64,000 nucleotides of DNA. Source: Enoplolaimus lenunculus (Eukaryota; Nematoda; Enoplea; Enoplida; Thoracostomopsidae). A program made the translations under genes and the position numbers. This document shows positions 54,671 through 64,000 of this stretch, piece after piece (position 1 is the stretch's first letter; every line of letters begins with the position of its first letter). The notes beneath the pieces are model-generated. The model made no database searches and was not told the origin of the DNA. It was given only the letters and a program-made list of their open reading frames with translations. The DNA lies in assembly GCA_030248215.1 (NCBI GenBank), contig JASANG010000400.1, forward strand, positions 124,001 to 188,000, read 5' to 3'.

Positions 54671-57600
54671 GTACTTGTACATTAAGCATTTCTTGGTAAA
54701 ATAATCATCTATGCTCGAATACTGACCAGAAACAAAACGACTAATATGTTTATACTGCAGTTACGTCTTTGTTCTATACATTGGCCCCAAATTATATAGT
54801 GTCCGGCACCTTTTTCTCGAAACTTGAGTGTTGTGTAGTTTTATAAATGATAAAACTCTATCTTCAAACACTGATGACAGGTTGCCAGTGAAGAATCCAG
54901 AAACTTTTGAAAGCGGCAGCCGCACCAGATATATAATATTGGAACAAAACTCGCCGCTTGAGCAGAATACCAAACGCCATTTTAGTGCTAAACCTTAATG
55001 GTACCTGTTGTGGGTATCGGCCGAGTTGCGCCCTTAGGGATCCGTCGGTGGAAGCAGAGGTCTAAAAACCATTTAGCAAACAGATTTAGAGGTTCCTAAA
55101 AATGGTTGAAGACCGATTTATTTTGTACTATTCCTGCTGCGAAACCTAGCATAATTATTTCAGTCCTTATAATACTTTTTTGCTTAAAAGCCTTCATAAG
55201 CAATTTGATACATTGCAACTATTTCTTTAATATCGAAAACCACTAACAACTGCGAGTATTTTCACATTGTTTTAACTGTTTTGTCTTAGGTTTGGTATGT
55301 TTTAAGAGAAGGTTTTAATACTTCGCCTAGAAGTTGAAGTTCTGGCGTAAAGTACGCACTCGCATTATACGAGGAAATAAGGGTTTAGTAAGGTACAAAA
55401 TGGCATTTATTAAATACCATGGCCGCGTAGTAAATGCTAAACCTATTCAGAGATCTCGACAGTTAAATTAAAATACCTGATGGGTAGTACAGTTCTCTGA
55501 AAAACCATGTGCTGAAGCGGTAGTCCACTGCCAAAAATCACACAAATTTCTATTTCACTTGACAGCATTGTCAAAACGCAAATAAAATAAAATAGAAAGC
55601 TTGTTCTTGTGCGAAGCGTCAAACAAACGTTTTTGGCGTTTCGCATGTTGGCAAGTTGAAAATGGCAGGCAACCATAATTTTGCTTTGTAAAAAAGGACC
55701 CCAATACAGACTTACAACTCCAGGCCTGTAGCCATGCAGCACACAGTGCTAGGAGGGGGGGGCAAAATGTTCAAGGGGGGCATCCAAGGGTTTTCGTTCA
55801 CTTACAAGCCAAGCAAGGTTGAAATTTTTCTAGGGGTGCCAAAATTTTCTCAGCGGGGCCTGAGTCCCCCTGCGCGCGCCCCCCCCCCCCCTTGGCAGGG
55901 ATGGAAGTTTCGATCTCGGTCTCGGTTGCGGTTTAGCTTTCCTGTGTCTCAGTGGTTTGGAACCGAGGCCATATTAGTCCAGGATTCAGTAAATGTCTGA
56001 CTGTATCGTTGAAGTAAGTGATGGCGGATGAATAAAATTTTTCTGTGAAATTATGATATTTTCTAGTTACTCAACAATTACGTGCAGATATTCCGAAAAA
56101 AAACACAAAAAAGCTATGAAAAACACAAAACCCATAAAAAACACAAAAACTGAAAAAGAGCATTAGAAATAATTCATTTTGAAAATTTATATGTTTCGGT
56201 GATTACCAAAAATTGACCTGGACCGAGACTTTTCTTGGCTAGTCTCGGTAGTCAGGTGTCGGTCTCGGTTTCAGTTTTTAGCTGAGACCACCCATCACTG
56301 ACCCTGCCTACGGGCCCGCTGATTACTCTTCCAGCCAACAATTAAAGTTTATATATGCGAAACGTTGACATGCGAATTCGCGAAATCGAGATAATTGCCG
56401 ATATCACAGTGCAAATAATTAAGCCAATATGTTAATTTTAAGGGAACCCCGTTTTCTGCTGAAAGCCAATAGACCAGGCTAGAGTTTTTGACGAATTTTG
56501 TACGTTTAGGCTTAGACTTGGTCATAGTATTTCAATTTAGTTTCAGGCTTATTCTTTCGCCTAGGCTTAGGCTAAATCGCGAAAGCTTTCATAACGAATA
56601 AAAGACCTGTTTACTGAGTTTAGCTTATATGTACTTAAAGTTTCAACCTGATATTCTAAGTTTTAAATTTTTTTGAATTGTCATTAATATTACTCGTTCG
56701 TTTTCGGCATTGTCGGCAGATATAAAAGCAAGGTGTACGTTTGTACTTCTCCGGATTTCCTAAGCCATTTTTATATATGAGTTGATATGCCTAAATTGTG
56801 TCAGACTGTCACCTATTTTATGTTGAACCCTGATCCAATGTTATAGTGGCACCCATGCATTTGTGTACTTTCAATTGGAGTTTCGGTTGTAAACGTAAGA
56901 CCGAACTAAAATCTAATGTCTGCTGTATATTTTGGAAGATTCTGCAAACACGTATACAAGGGGGTGGACGGAGGAGATATGTCTTTTCGAAAGTTTCAGA
57001 TGCGTGCACCACCTGTCATTAGTTGGTGATAGGTTTTGGAACTTTCAAATCACTGAACGTAGAGCTTAGTAGGAATACATCACAATTTTCAGATTTGATT
57101 TATTGTACTTCTGTGCAGAATTTAAAATTAGCAATCCCAATAGTTAGTGAGTTTGAAAACATATGTCAAACTAGTGATAGATGCTATACACATTTGAAAA
57201 TATGGGCCGAGTTTATAGGAATCGTCTTAAAACTAAAATCTTGTCTACCTCTCTGGAAGCTTGGTGTTCTCTAAAACATTAACAGCGGGGGTTTAATACA
57301 TTCAAAAATCGCTTGCAAAAGACATCGTTTTTCTTTCTAGGGATACTGCAGGGGACATCCCCGAGCTAATGTTTGAAAATACCCTATGCAATAGTGTGAC
57401 ATTGTCTAATAAAACCAATTATAGCTTCATAATGTCACTTTAATGTCTAGGTATGTATCAGGATAAAGATATACTAATTTAGGTATCAGGATACAGATAT
57501 ACTAATTTAGTTTATTTTTAATCTTGTTAAGTGCTTTTCAAATGTAAGGTTTGATTCCCTTTCCGGATATTAGTTTTATTTTGGTTCATGGATCCTCATT

Positions 57601-58310
57601 GATGCGAGTATTTTTGTTAAATTCAACTGCCACACACATTGTTTAAATTAGTAACCTGCGCAGGCGGAAGCGCCCTCCAACCCCTCCCCCCGCTGGGAGG
57701 CCTCGATCCTTTGTGTCCCCATTTTGGTAAACTAAAATTGTTTCGAGGACTGCGAAGCTATAGAGCTGTAAAAAGCTGGAGGCCCCTCGGACTGTTTGGG
57801 AAGGAGGCGGACTATCCTAATGTCGGCACCTAATAGCAACGTGGCATACATTCCAATTTTGTAGGCTTCAACTAAGGGGCTTACAGCTGAACGAAACAGA
57901 CTATCTTTGAATGTATGCTACTTGTTGCCAAGTTTCAAAAATTTAAAAGAATGCTATGGTTAAATCACCTTGGCAGTGTGTCATCATTAATGTTAATACA
58001 CTTATGGAAAATACATTTTACACATTTTTTTAAACATGAAAATAGAATTGACAAATGTTCCTGACGTGCCCTAACAACTGGCATGTTGGCTAAATGCTAA
58101 GTCAAATTTGCACTACCGTGTCGCCTGTGCTCTATAGGTATAGCAATCTAAAAACACAACATAGCTGAAAATATTTTTTCATGCTATTAGCTATGTAATT
58201 TTTACAAAACAAATTGTAGAACCAACCGCGCAAAATGGGCAAATATTTGTTTTCTTGATAGCTAGCGACACAGAGTTACGACTGAAGTCTGCGTTGATTT
58301 AAAATTCCAG
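54671..58310. other. Intergenic or intronic DNA, no convincing exon
   Basis: It holds a CGTAGCCAG-type element (55725-55880), a segment rich in TCGGTCTCGGT words bounded by CAGGGATGG and CCATCACTG (55898-56298), a repeat with ends CACCTGTCATTAGTTGGTG and CTAGTGATAG (57010-57185), and a G/C-rich dispersed repeat at 57655-57830. The minus-strand reading at 55443-55742 is partly regular (VACHFQLANMRNAKNVCLTL) but has no clean splice sites. Confidence 0.4.
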
Positions 58311-61300
58311 CTATACATTTAAGAAGAGAATATATCGACTTGCTGAGTAGCCGGAAACCCAAACATTATCATGACAGTCCGGAAACGGTGGCAAATGATT
58401 CGAGATGCTTAAAACAGTTCAGGTTTGAAAACGTTACTTCGCTATTTTTTATATGCAGACGCGGACAGCTATCGTGTATTAGCTTGTGTTTACCTACGCA
58501 TTAGGCATTGATTAAATTGCATCTCGCATTGAAATTAATTGTATGGTTTGTATTTCACTGAATTGTTGGATTTTTACATCTCAAGTGACGTTCTGAACGA
58601 CAAAAATAAGGAAATAAGTATGCTTTCTACAGCAAAGTTGATTTTATATCAGGACAGGACTGTTTTATACTTTTGCCTGGGCCCATAGTCAAGGGGCGCC
58701 AGGGGAGCCCTAGGCCCCAGGGAAAATAATTTGCCCCCCTTAGAAAATTTTTAACCTTGTATGTAAGTATAAGAAACGCTGGTATGACCTTCCTGAAAAT
58801 GTCTTAGCCCTCTGTAACAAGGTGAGCCGTGTTACTGGCCTGGTTTTTTCATATTAACGATTAAGGTTTAGGCTTAGGTTTATGGAAAGCTTAGGCAAGC
58901 GAGCGAGAATAATGTTTTAGGAGGTAGTAAATTCATTGCTGAATTTTTCTGGTCTCGTTTAAACCGAAATAATTGGCAGGGGCGGAGTCTACAGCCCATC
59001 TGCGCATAAGCGAATTATTTTGCCTGAATTTTTTGTCAATTTTGACTTTTTAATTGCCAGCGTCTGGCGATGGGGAGGGGCGACCCAGAGCAACGGTTTT
59101 GAATCGCTCTCATACGAATTTATTTGTAAAAACCAATGCTGCAGTCTCGCCTTACATCACCGATTTTAAATTTTGGGCAAATTCAACAATAATTCCAATT
59201 AAATTTTTTAATGCCTGGCGGTAGTTGCGTTGAAAAATTCTCGCCTAGTACCCTTTGTTAAATGCCATATAATTCAAATAGTTAAGCGGTAGATCGAAAG
59301 AATCTTGCAATCAATCCACAGTAGCCGACTTTCACAAAACTATTATATACTTTGTATTAACAAAACATCGACGTTGCGAATGAAGCGACCAAGATCGCAC
59401 ACACAATTTTAGTACTGAATCTTAGCAGAAAGTTTTGCTTTGGAACGTTATTGAGGTTTGTACGCCTGGGTGGGGTTGCGTTTGATCGACAAGTGTTGCA
59501 GTCACATAAGGGTATGTTTCGTGCACTGTTAAGGTACATTTCTATTCTGGTGTTCCCTATACCAAACTGGTTGACAGATGACCACCAAACTTGTTTTGGT
59601 ACAATAAAAGTGCTTAAACATTCAAAAAAAATATACACAAAACTATTATTTGCAGTCTGTCCAAAACTATTAATTTTCCGCAGTTTATGCTGAAAAAATT
59701 GCTATTTGTTCGCGCGCGCGCGCGCGGTTTTTTGGCTCCAACCGCGCACATTTTCTAACCAACAATTCATCTTAGCCGTCCTGCATGAAAGTTGCTGCCA
59801 TATTAGTGCTGTATTTTTTTGGTTTTGGCAGTGTATTTTATACCAGAGGCGCAGCCAGGTTGTTATTGTGACGGGTACCTGGTTTATTGAATGCGAGAAT
59901 CCAACAGCAGGTTATTCTAAACATTGTAAAAGTACGTTTTTAACGCCTATCCAGAGGTTATTTTGTCGGAATTTGTCAATATTCCGATTCACATTTGCAT
60001 ACGCCCCGTGGTTTTTAAAATATTTAAATAAAAGGTGTTTATTAAGTAACCAATGTCACGCTGGTTTTTAGTGGATCAATTAAATATGAGTTTAAAAGGA
60101 ACGAACACGTTTTACCATTGTTTTAAGTAATATATATCACTAGTGTGGTTACAAGGTCCAAACTTGCTTGATCAGTCATGCACCGCCAGGCACCTAGCCG
60201 CACTGCAAAAAATGGTGAGTCAAATTGACTCTCTACGAAATAGGCTCTACGGGTCTATACAAACTGAGCCAAATTCGACTCTGCCAGAGTCAAATTGACT
60301 CTCTACGAAATATGCCCTACGGGTCTATACAAACTGAGCCAAATTCGACTCTGCCAGAGTCAAATTACATTCACTGAGTAGCACATTTGACTCTGGCAGA
60401 GTCGAATTTGACTAGTCCCGTAGACCGTAATTCGGAGAGAGTCAATTTGACTCACCAGTTTTTGCATTGCAAGGGTGAGCCTGGAAAGAGATCAACCGCC
60501 CCGCATGGAAAAATTTTGGCCTCCCCCGTAGAAATTTTCAATCTTGCTTGTATGTAAAAAACCTTGTATGCCCTTCCTGAAAATTGTTTAACCCCCAAGC
60601 AAACTGAGCTGGCTACGGACCTAAGTACCGCAAACTAGGCAAAACAAAATTCCGAAACTTTGTACAATTTTGGTTAAGTATCGCGTTATTCACGCTTACT
60701 TTGCATTTCAGTCGCTTTCGGCGTTGATACGAGTGACCCTTGTTTTCGGATTAAGGGTTGCACTTTTGAATATTGTCTTAATAAAGAGCAGGTATGTTCA
60801 ACCGCTAAGGGTGGTAAGCCACAACTGAAATCCAAGGTCGTTCGCAAAATATAACATATCCAATGCTACGGTCACAATCCCCTTTTCCCAGGCACACACT
60901 GAATATTTCAAAATACAAATTTTTACTACGAAATCTATAATTTTGCTGATTAATTTGTGCGAATACAGGTCCGTAGCCAACTCACCTTGCTATGGCCGTT
61001 TCGCACCCACTAGCGGGACCAGAGAGAGAGGTGGGGGTGGTGGGCGTACACTCCCCTTCCTCAGAAGTTTTTGTGATAAAATGGTAAAAGGTGCCTACGT
61101 TACAGTTTTCCCCAATCAAAAAATTGGCATATATATAGCATACCGTGAAAATTGCAATTCCTAACTGTTGCCGGTCCGCCTTCCTTGAAATTGTTCTGCA
61201 CTTGCTGTAGTTTGCAACACTAATAATGGTATTAAAACAACGTGCAAAACGCAGCAATGAATTCGACCGTGGTAACCTTCAGTCAAATCCTCAGAGTATT

Positions 61301-63879
61301 TTATTGAAATGTTCGCTATCAAAGATTTAATGTTTAATACAAACAGGCATGTTATATAAAATGTCAGAATCAAATTTTTAGGTTTGCTTTATAAAGCGTT
61401 TATTGTCACAAAATTGTAATTTCCCAACGGGATTGCAGCAAAACTGGTTCAATCGTTTAGGCATTGTTTGTTTAGCTTCACATGCTGTACCAGCCTGTGG
61501 CTTTTTCGATGTATTTTCCGAACTACCATCATCATTAAATGGTTATGTTGAGGTTTTATAGACAGTGCAATAATGGCGGCGTTTTTGAAACCTTAAATAT
61601 TTCCTTAATCATACTTTAGTCTTAAGTCGCGGACTTAAGTAATATATACTTAACTTTTTGAGCAAAAACAACCACCAGACATGAGCCACTATTATAGCAA
61701 GATAGCCATCGGTTTGTTTTATATCAAGGAGGCATCGCGAGTCTGTTATTTCTTTTAAAAAGGTGAATATGGACAAACAGTACATCTTTTATACGTCAAA
61801 TTTAGTCACTGACTCAAGTATTTACTTAACTGATATAAAACGACAAAATGGTTAAACATATAATTGCTAAGCACATACGCAAGTGTTGATTCGTACTTGA
61901 ATAATATGATTTCACAAACCCACCCACCGTTTTCTAGCGTTTCCATGACATTTGAGTAGCATGCCAAGTGCATGCGTGTGTGTGGAGCCCTACATTCAAA
62001 TGAGAAATTTTTACAAATGAATAGATCGTGATTAGCATCATGAGTGTAAGCCAGCAAGAAGAAAAACATAATTTTAGTATTAATATTAAAATACAAATTA
62101 AATGCGGACAGCTAAAATTCCGTATTTTGAAATTATATAACAGGCCTCATTGGTGTGAGGGGTTCACTGCTTATGAGGGTGGCGTATGAGAAGCGCCAAG
62201 CGTGGCGCTGGAATGATTCCAGGTTAACGGTTAGGTCTTTTGCGTTATACGTTGTTTACCCTGTGAGCAAGCTAAAACAGCGAGGAAATATTGAAGTATA
62301 TAGCCCTATCCTTCAAAATTTTCTAGTTTGTGTATCAAAATTATGGTTGAGTGTATCGAGAAGTTGACGCCGGGGTAACTGCGCTCAGCTGTAATTTAAT
62401 CTTTGGGCCAATGTATAGAACAGGGGCGTTACAGTAGTATAGGCATATTTCTACGCTGAAGTATAAGCCCAAGCCTAAGCGTAAGAATGAGCTAAATGCC
62501 TATGCCTAATCCTAAGAAAACAAATTAGTCTAAAGCTTAAGCTTAGGAACTTTATTGCAGTTCCGCAGAAAAACGTTCGGCCCGCAGCTCATCTATACAT
62601 GGGCCAAATTTTGTCAAATTTTGACACTGTTTTACTTGAACCGCAGATAGCGATTTGCTAGTTTTCTGTCTTTAGCACCCCTGGTTTGTAGTCAAAATAT
62701 ACCACACACGTCTTAAAAACATGCATTCAGTGCGGATATATATAAACCACTTAGAAGTTCACAGCAATTTTTGAAACAAAGAAATTGTTGCTAAAAACAT
62801 TGTAATTTGAAAACATTTTTATCGACGTTTTTTCATCTGCCAACTTTCGTACACTCGAAAACAGCTGATTCTGAAATGTATTCGAAGGCTTTTTGCAACT
62901 TCCTTTGATTATTACACTTGCACAAATTTCATCTAATGTATATCACAACAGTAGTGCGATAAGCTACCTAAGCTTAACTGAAGGCTAACCAAAGAAAAAA
63001 TTAGTCCAAAGCTTAAGCTTACTATGTTGCAGTCTCGTCGAAAACGAGTCCAGGCTGATCTATTCATGGGCCCAAACGATTCGGTTTTCGATTTCTAAGG
63101 TTGTCCAATCGTTGGGCGCGCGCAAGGGCGTGCAATCGTTTGATATTTGACAAACTTGTTTTGATTAGTGCGAGAAGGAGTTGGCACGCAGCGAACCTCT
63201 TGTAATCCACATTTGAACGATATCTTACATTAATTCTATCTGATGATAGCTATGTACTTACAAATGTTTCAGTCAAAACATTTTTTATACGCTTGAAATC
63301 AGTTCATAACCACTCATCCGTGACTATGTTTATACAGATTACTAACTTTTAATCAATTGTTGATTGACATGGCTTGTGGTTTATGTAAAATTCAGTTGAA
63401 AACACAAACAAGGCTTGACGTTTGTTTTAGAACGCATATCACTTAAAATGTAAATCAACTGTAACAAATTTGTCATTAGGCAAACATGATGCTTTAATTG
63501 CGGGACGGTGGTTGGTAGGACAAAAGGGCCATAGTTCACACAATAGTTCTTTTCTTCTAATTTTCTCAAATAAAGTTTCGTCGTACCCGTAGCCAGGGGT
63601 GAGGGGCTTGGGCTCAGCCCCCACCTGAAAAAATTTTAGCTTATACCAACAGTGCATGAAACTTTTTATGTCCCAGGGTTTAAGCAAGAATTTACAACAT
63701 TAACAGAACGGCTATGGTCGCGTACTCTATGGTTTAATGTTTCTACAGAAACATTTTACTGTTGTTTCTGTAGAAACATTAATACTAAGATTGATTTAAA
63801 GTTTAGTATGAAAACCATTTCAGATTTGGCTGTTTCAATGTGCCTTAAAAATGCCCTAGAAAACTTAGAAAAACAATAA
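58311..63879 (+). CDS. Gene G: unrecognised protein, multi-exon, partial model
   Basis: Four exons chain in frame with matching phases 2, 1 and 0: 58311-58422, 59429-59511, 60712-60791 and 61439-61541 (or to 61552). Sites are good, for example ATTCCAG, G|GTATGT, GCATTTCAG and CAG|GTATGT. Readable pieces are YIDLLSSRKPKHYHDSPE, RFVRLGGVAFDRQVLQSHK, TSDPCFRIKGCTFEYCLNK and FNRLGIVCLASHAVPACGFF. A further exon, 62144-62222 (GVRGSLLMRVAYEKRQAW), fits after 61541 in phase 1. The probable last exon, 63677-63879 with TAA, also starts in phase 1 and holds an 18-bp inverted repeat (TGTTTCTACAGAAACA). Not both can be joined without one more exon. The start lies upstream of 58311 and was not found; gene D's last strong donor does not match its phase. 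No family is recognised. Confidence 0.45.
58683..58845. mobile_element. CGTAGCCAG-type MITE, intronic in gene G
   Basis: It starts GGGCCCATAGTCAAGGGGCG, has a GGAGCCCTAGGCCCC core, and ends AACAAGGTGAGCCGTGTTAC. Confidence 0.55.
59711..59726. repeat. (CG)8 tract
   Basis: An uninterrupted alternating CG run of 16 bp in otherwise A+T-rich DNA, in a gene G intron. Such tracts can form Z-DNA and usually decay where CpG is methylated. Confidence 0.9.
60187..60625. mobile_element. CGTAGCCAG-type MITE interrupted by a GAGTCAAATTGACTC element
   Basis: The inner element, 60201-60469, runs from CACTGCAAAAAATGGTGAG to CTCACCAGTTTTTGCATTG. It is a copy of 48536-48745 with one 69-bp internal direct duplication (CTCTACGAAATA..GCCAGAGTCAAATT). 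The flanks (CACCTAGCCG on the left, GGGTGAGCCTGG then AGCTGGCTACGG on the right) belong to the CGTAGCCAG family, so one inserted into the other. Intronic in gene G. Confidence 0.6.
62405..62605. mobile_element. TTAGGC-interior MITE, well preserved
   Basis: It starts GGGCCAATGTATAGAACAGG, has AAGCCTAAGCGTAAG and TTAGTCTAAAGCTTAAGC, and ends TCATCTATACATGGGCC. Ends are inverted copies. Confidence 0.7.
62960..63073. mobile_element. TTAGGC-family MITE, shortened
   Basis: It has GATAAGCTACCTAAGC, TTAGTCCAAAGCTTAAGCTT and the right end GATCTATTCATGGGCC. Confidence 0.5.
63588..63660. mobile_element. CGTAGCCAG-type MITE, left half
   Basis: It starts CCCGTAGCCAGGGGTGAGG, with GGGCTCAGCCCCCACCTG, and then gives way to the putative last exon of gene G. 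Confidence 0.5.
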
Positions 63880-64000
63880 CTAAAATTGTTTCCTTTGATC
63901 AAATTTGAGTATATCTGAAATCACATTTTTAAACGTTTTATGTCAAGTTTTATACCGTTGGATTGGCTGTTTTTTTAATTTTTCACAGTCGTACCAGTTG

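Noticed and set aside
55734-56000. 88-codon plus-strand reading rich in Gly and Pro
   Set aside because: It is the translation of a CGTAGCCAG-type element with G and C runs.
57023-57274. 83-codon plus-strand reading with splice-like borders that would fit gene G in phase
   Set aside because: It begins inside a repeat with GTCATTAGTTGGTGATAGG and CTAGTGATAG ends that occurs elsewhere (24890, 53300), so the reading is probably part of a MITE.
59357-59638. 93-codon minus-strand reading with CDCNTC
   Set aside because: The plus-strand exon 59429-59511 fits gene G in phase at both ends, so the minus reading is more likely its shadow.

Overview
This is eukaryotic nuclear DNA, about 62-65% A+T, with spliceosomal introns (GT..AG, pyrimidine tract plus AG acceptors) and a very heavy load of short inverted-repeat transposons. 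A SET domain of the KMT5A (SETD8/PR-Set7) type and the many small hAT-like elements point to an invertebrate animal. I could not identify the species. I recognised no rRNA or tRNA gene, CRISPR array or virus-derived element.

Coding DNA is a small part of the window and sits in short exons. I joined exons only where reading frame and splice phase agreed, so every model is a hypothesis for RNA-seq. From left to right: gene F (minus, runs off the left edge); a lone plus-strand 3' exon near 1 kb; an Ulp1/SENP-like cysteine protease (minus, 4.5-5.2 kb); gene A (minus, 5.5-19.9 kb, possibly starting with a zinc-finger exon at 23.2 kb); gene E (minus, 27.1-31.4 kb, small basic protein); gene B (plus, 33.7-41.2 kb, 308 residues); gene C (minus, 44.7-49.0 kb, cysteine-rich); gene D (plus, 53.5-54.7 kb); gene G (plus, 58.3-63.9 kb).

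The centrepiece is gene A. Twenty exons stay in one frame for 1,025 residues and end in a KMT5A-like SET domain. Its middle is an array of seven tandemly duplicated 72-bp mini-exons (one is 69 bp). Each has its own intact splice sites, sits in a repeat unit of about 275 bp and encodes a 24-residue acidic segment. Mini-exons and neighbouring exons all begin and end in phase 1, so copies can be gained, lost or skipped without a frameshift. An upstream exon carries four 10-residue repeats whose pattern begins across an intron. The Ulp1-like gene follows directly, so a predicted lysine methyltransferase and a predicted SUMO-type protease lie head-to-tail.

Introns and intergenic DNA are mostly small non-autonomous elements: hAT-type MITEs with 8-bp target duplications (one nested in another), a family with TTAGGC-like interiors that recurs about 20 times, a 930-bp element with TTA duplications and five octamer motifs, palindromic GAGTCAAATTGACTC elements, CGTAGCCAG-type elements, an 11-unit 109-bp minisatellite just upstream of gene B, and a (TA)59 tract inside gene B.

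Apart from the SET and Ulp1 domains and one C2H2 finger, I recognise none of the predicted proteins. No functional link between genes is shown beyond adjacency.
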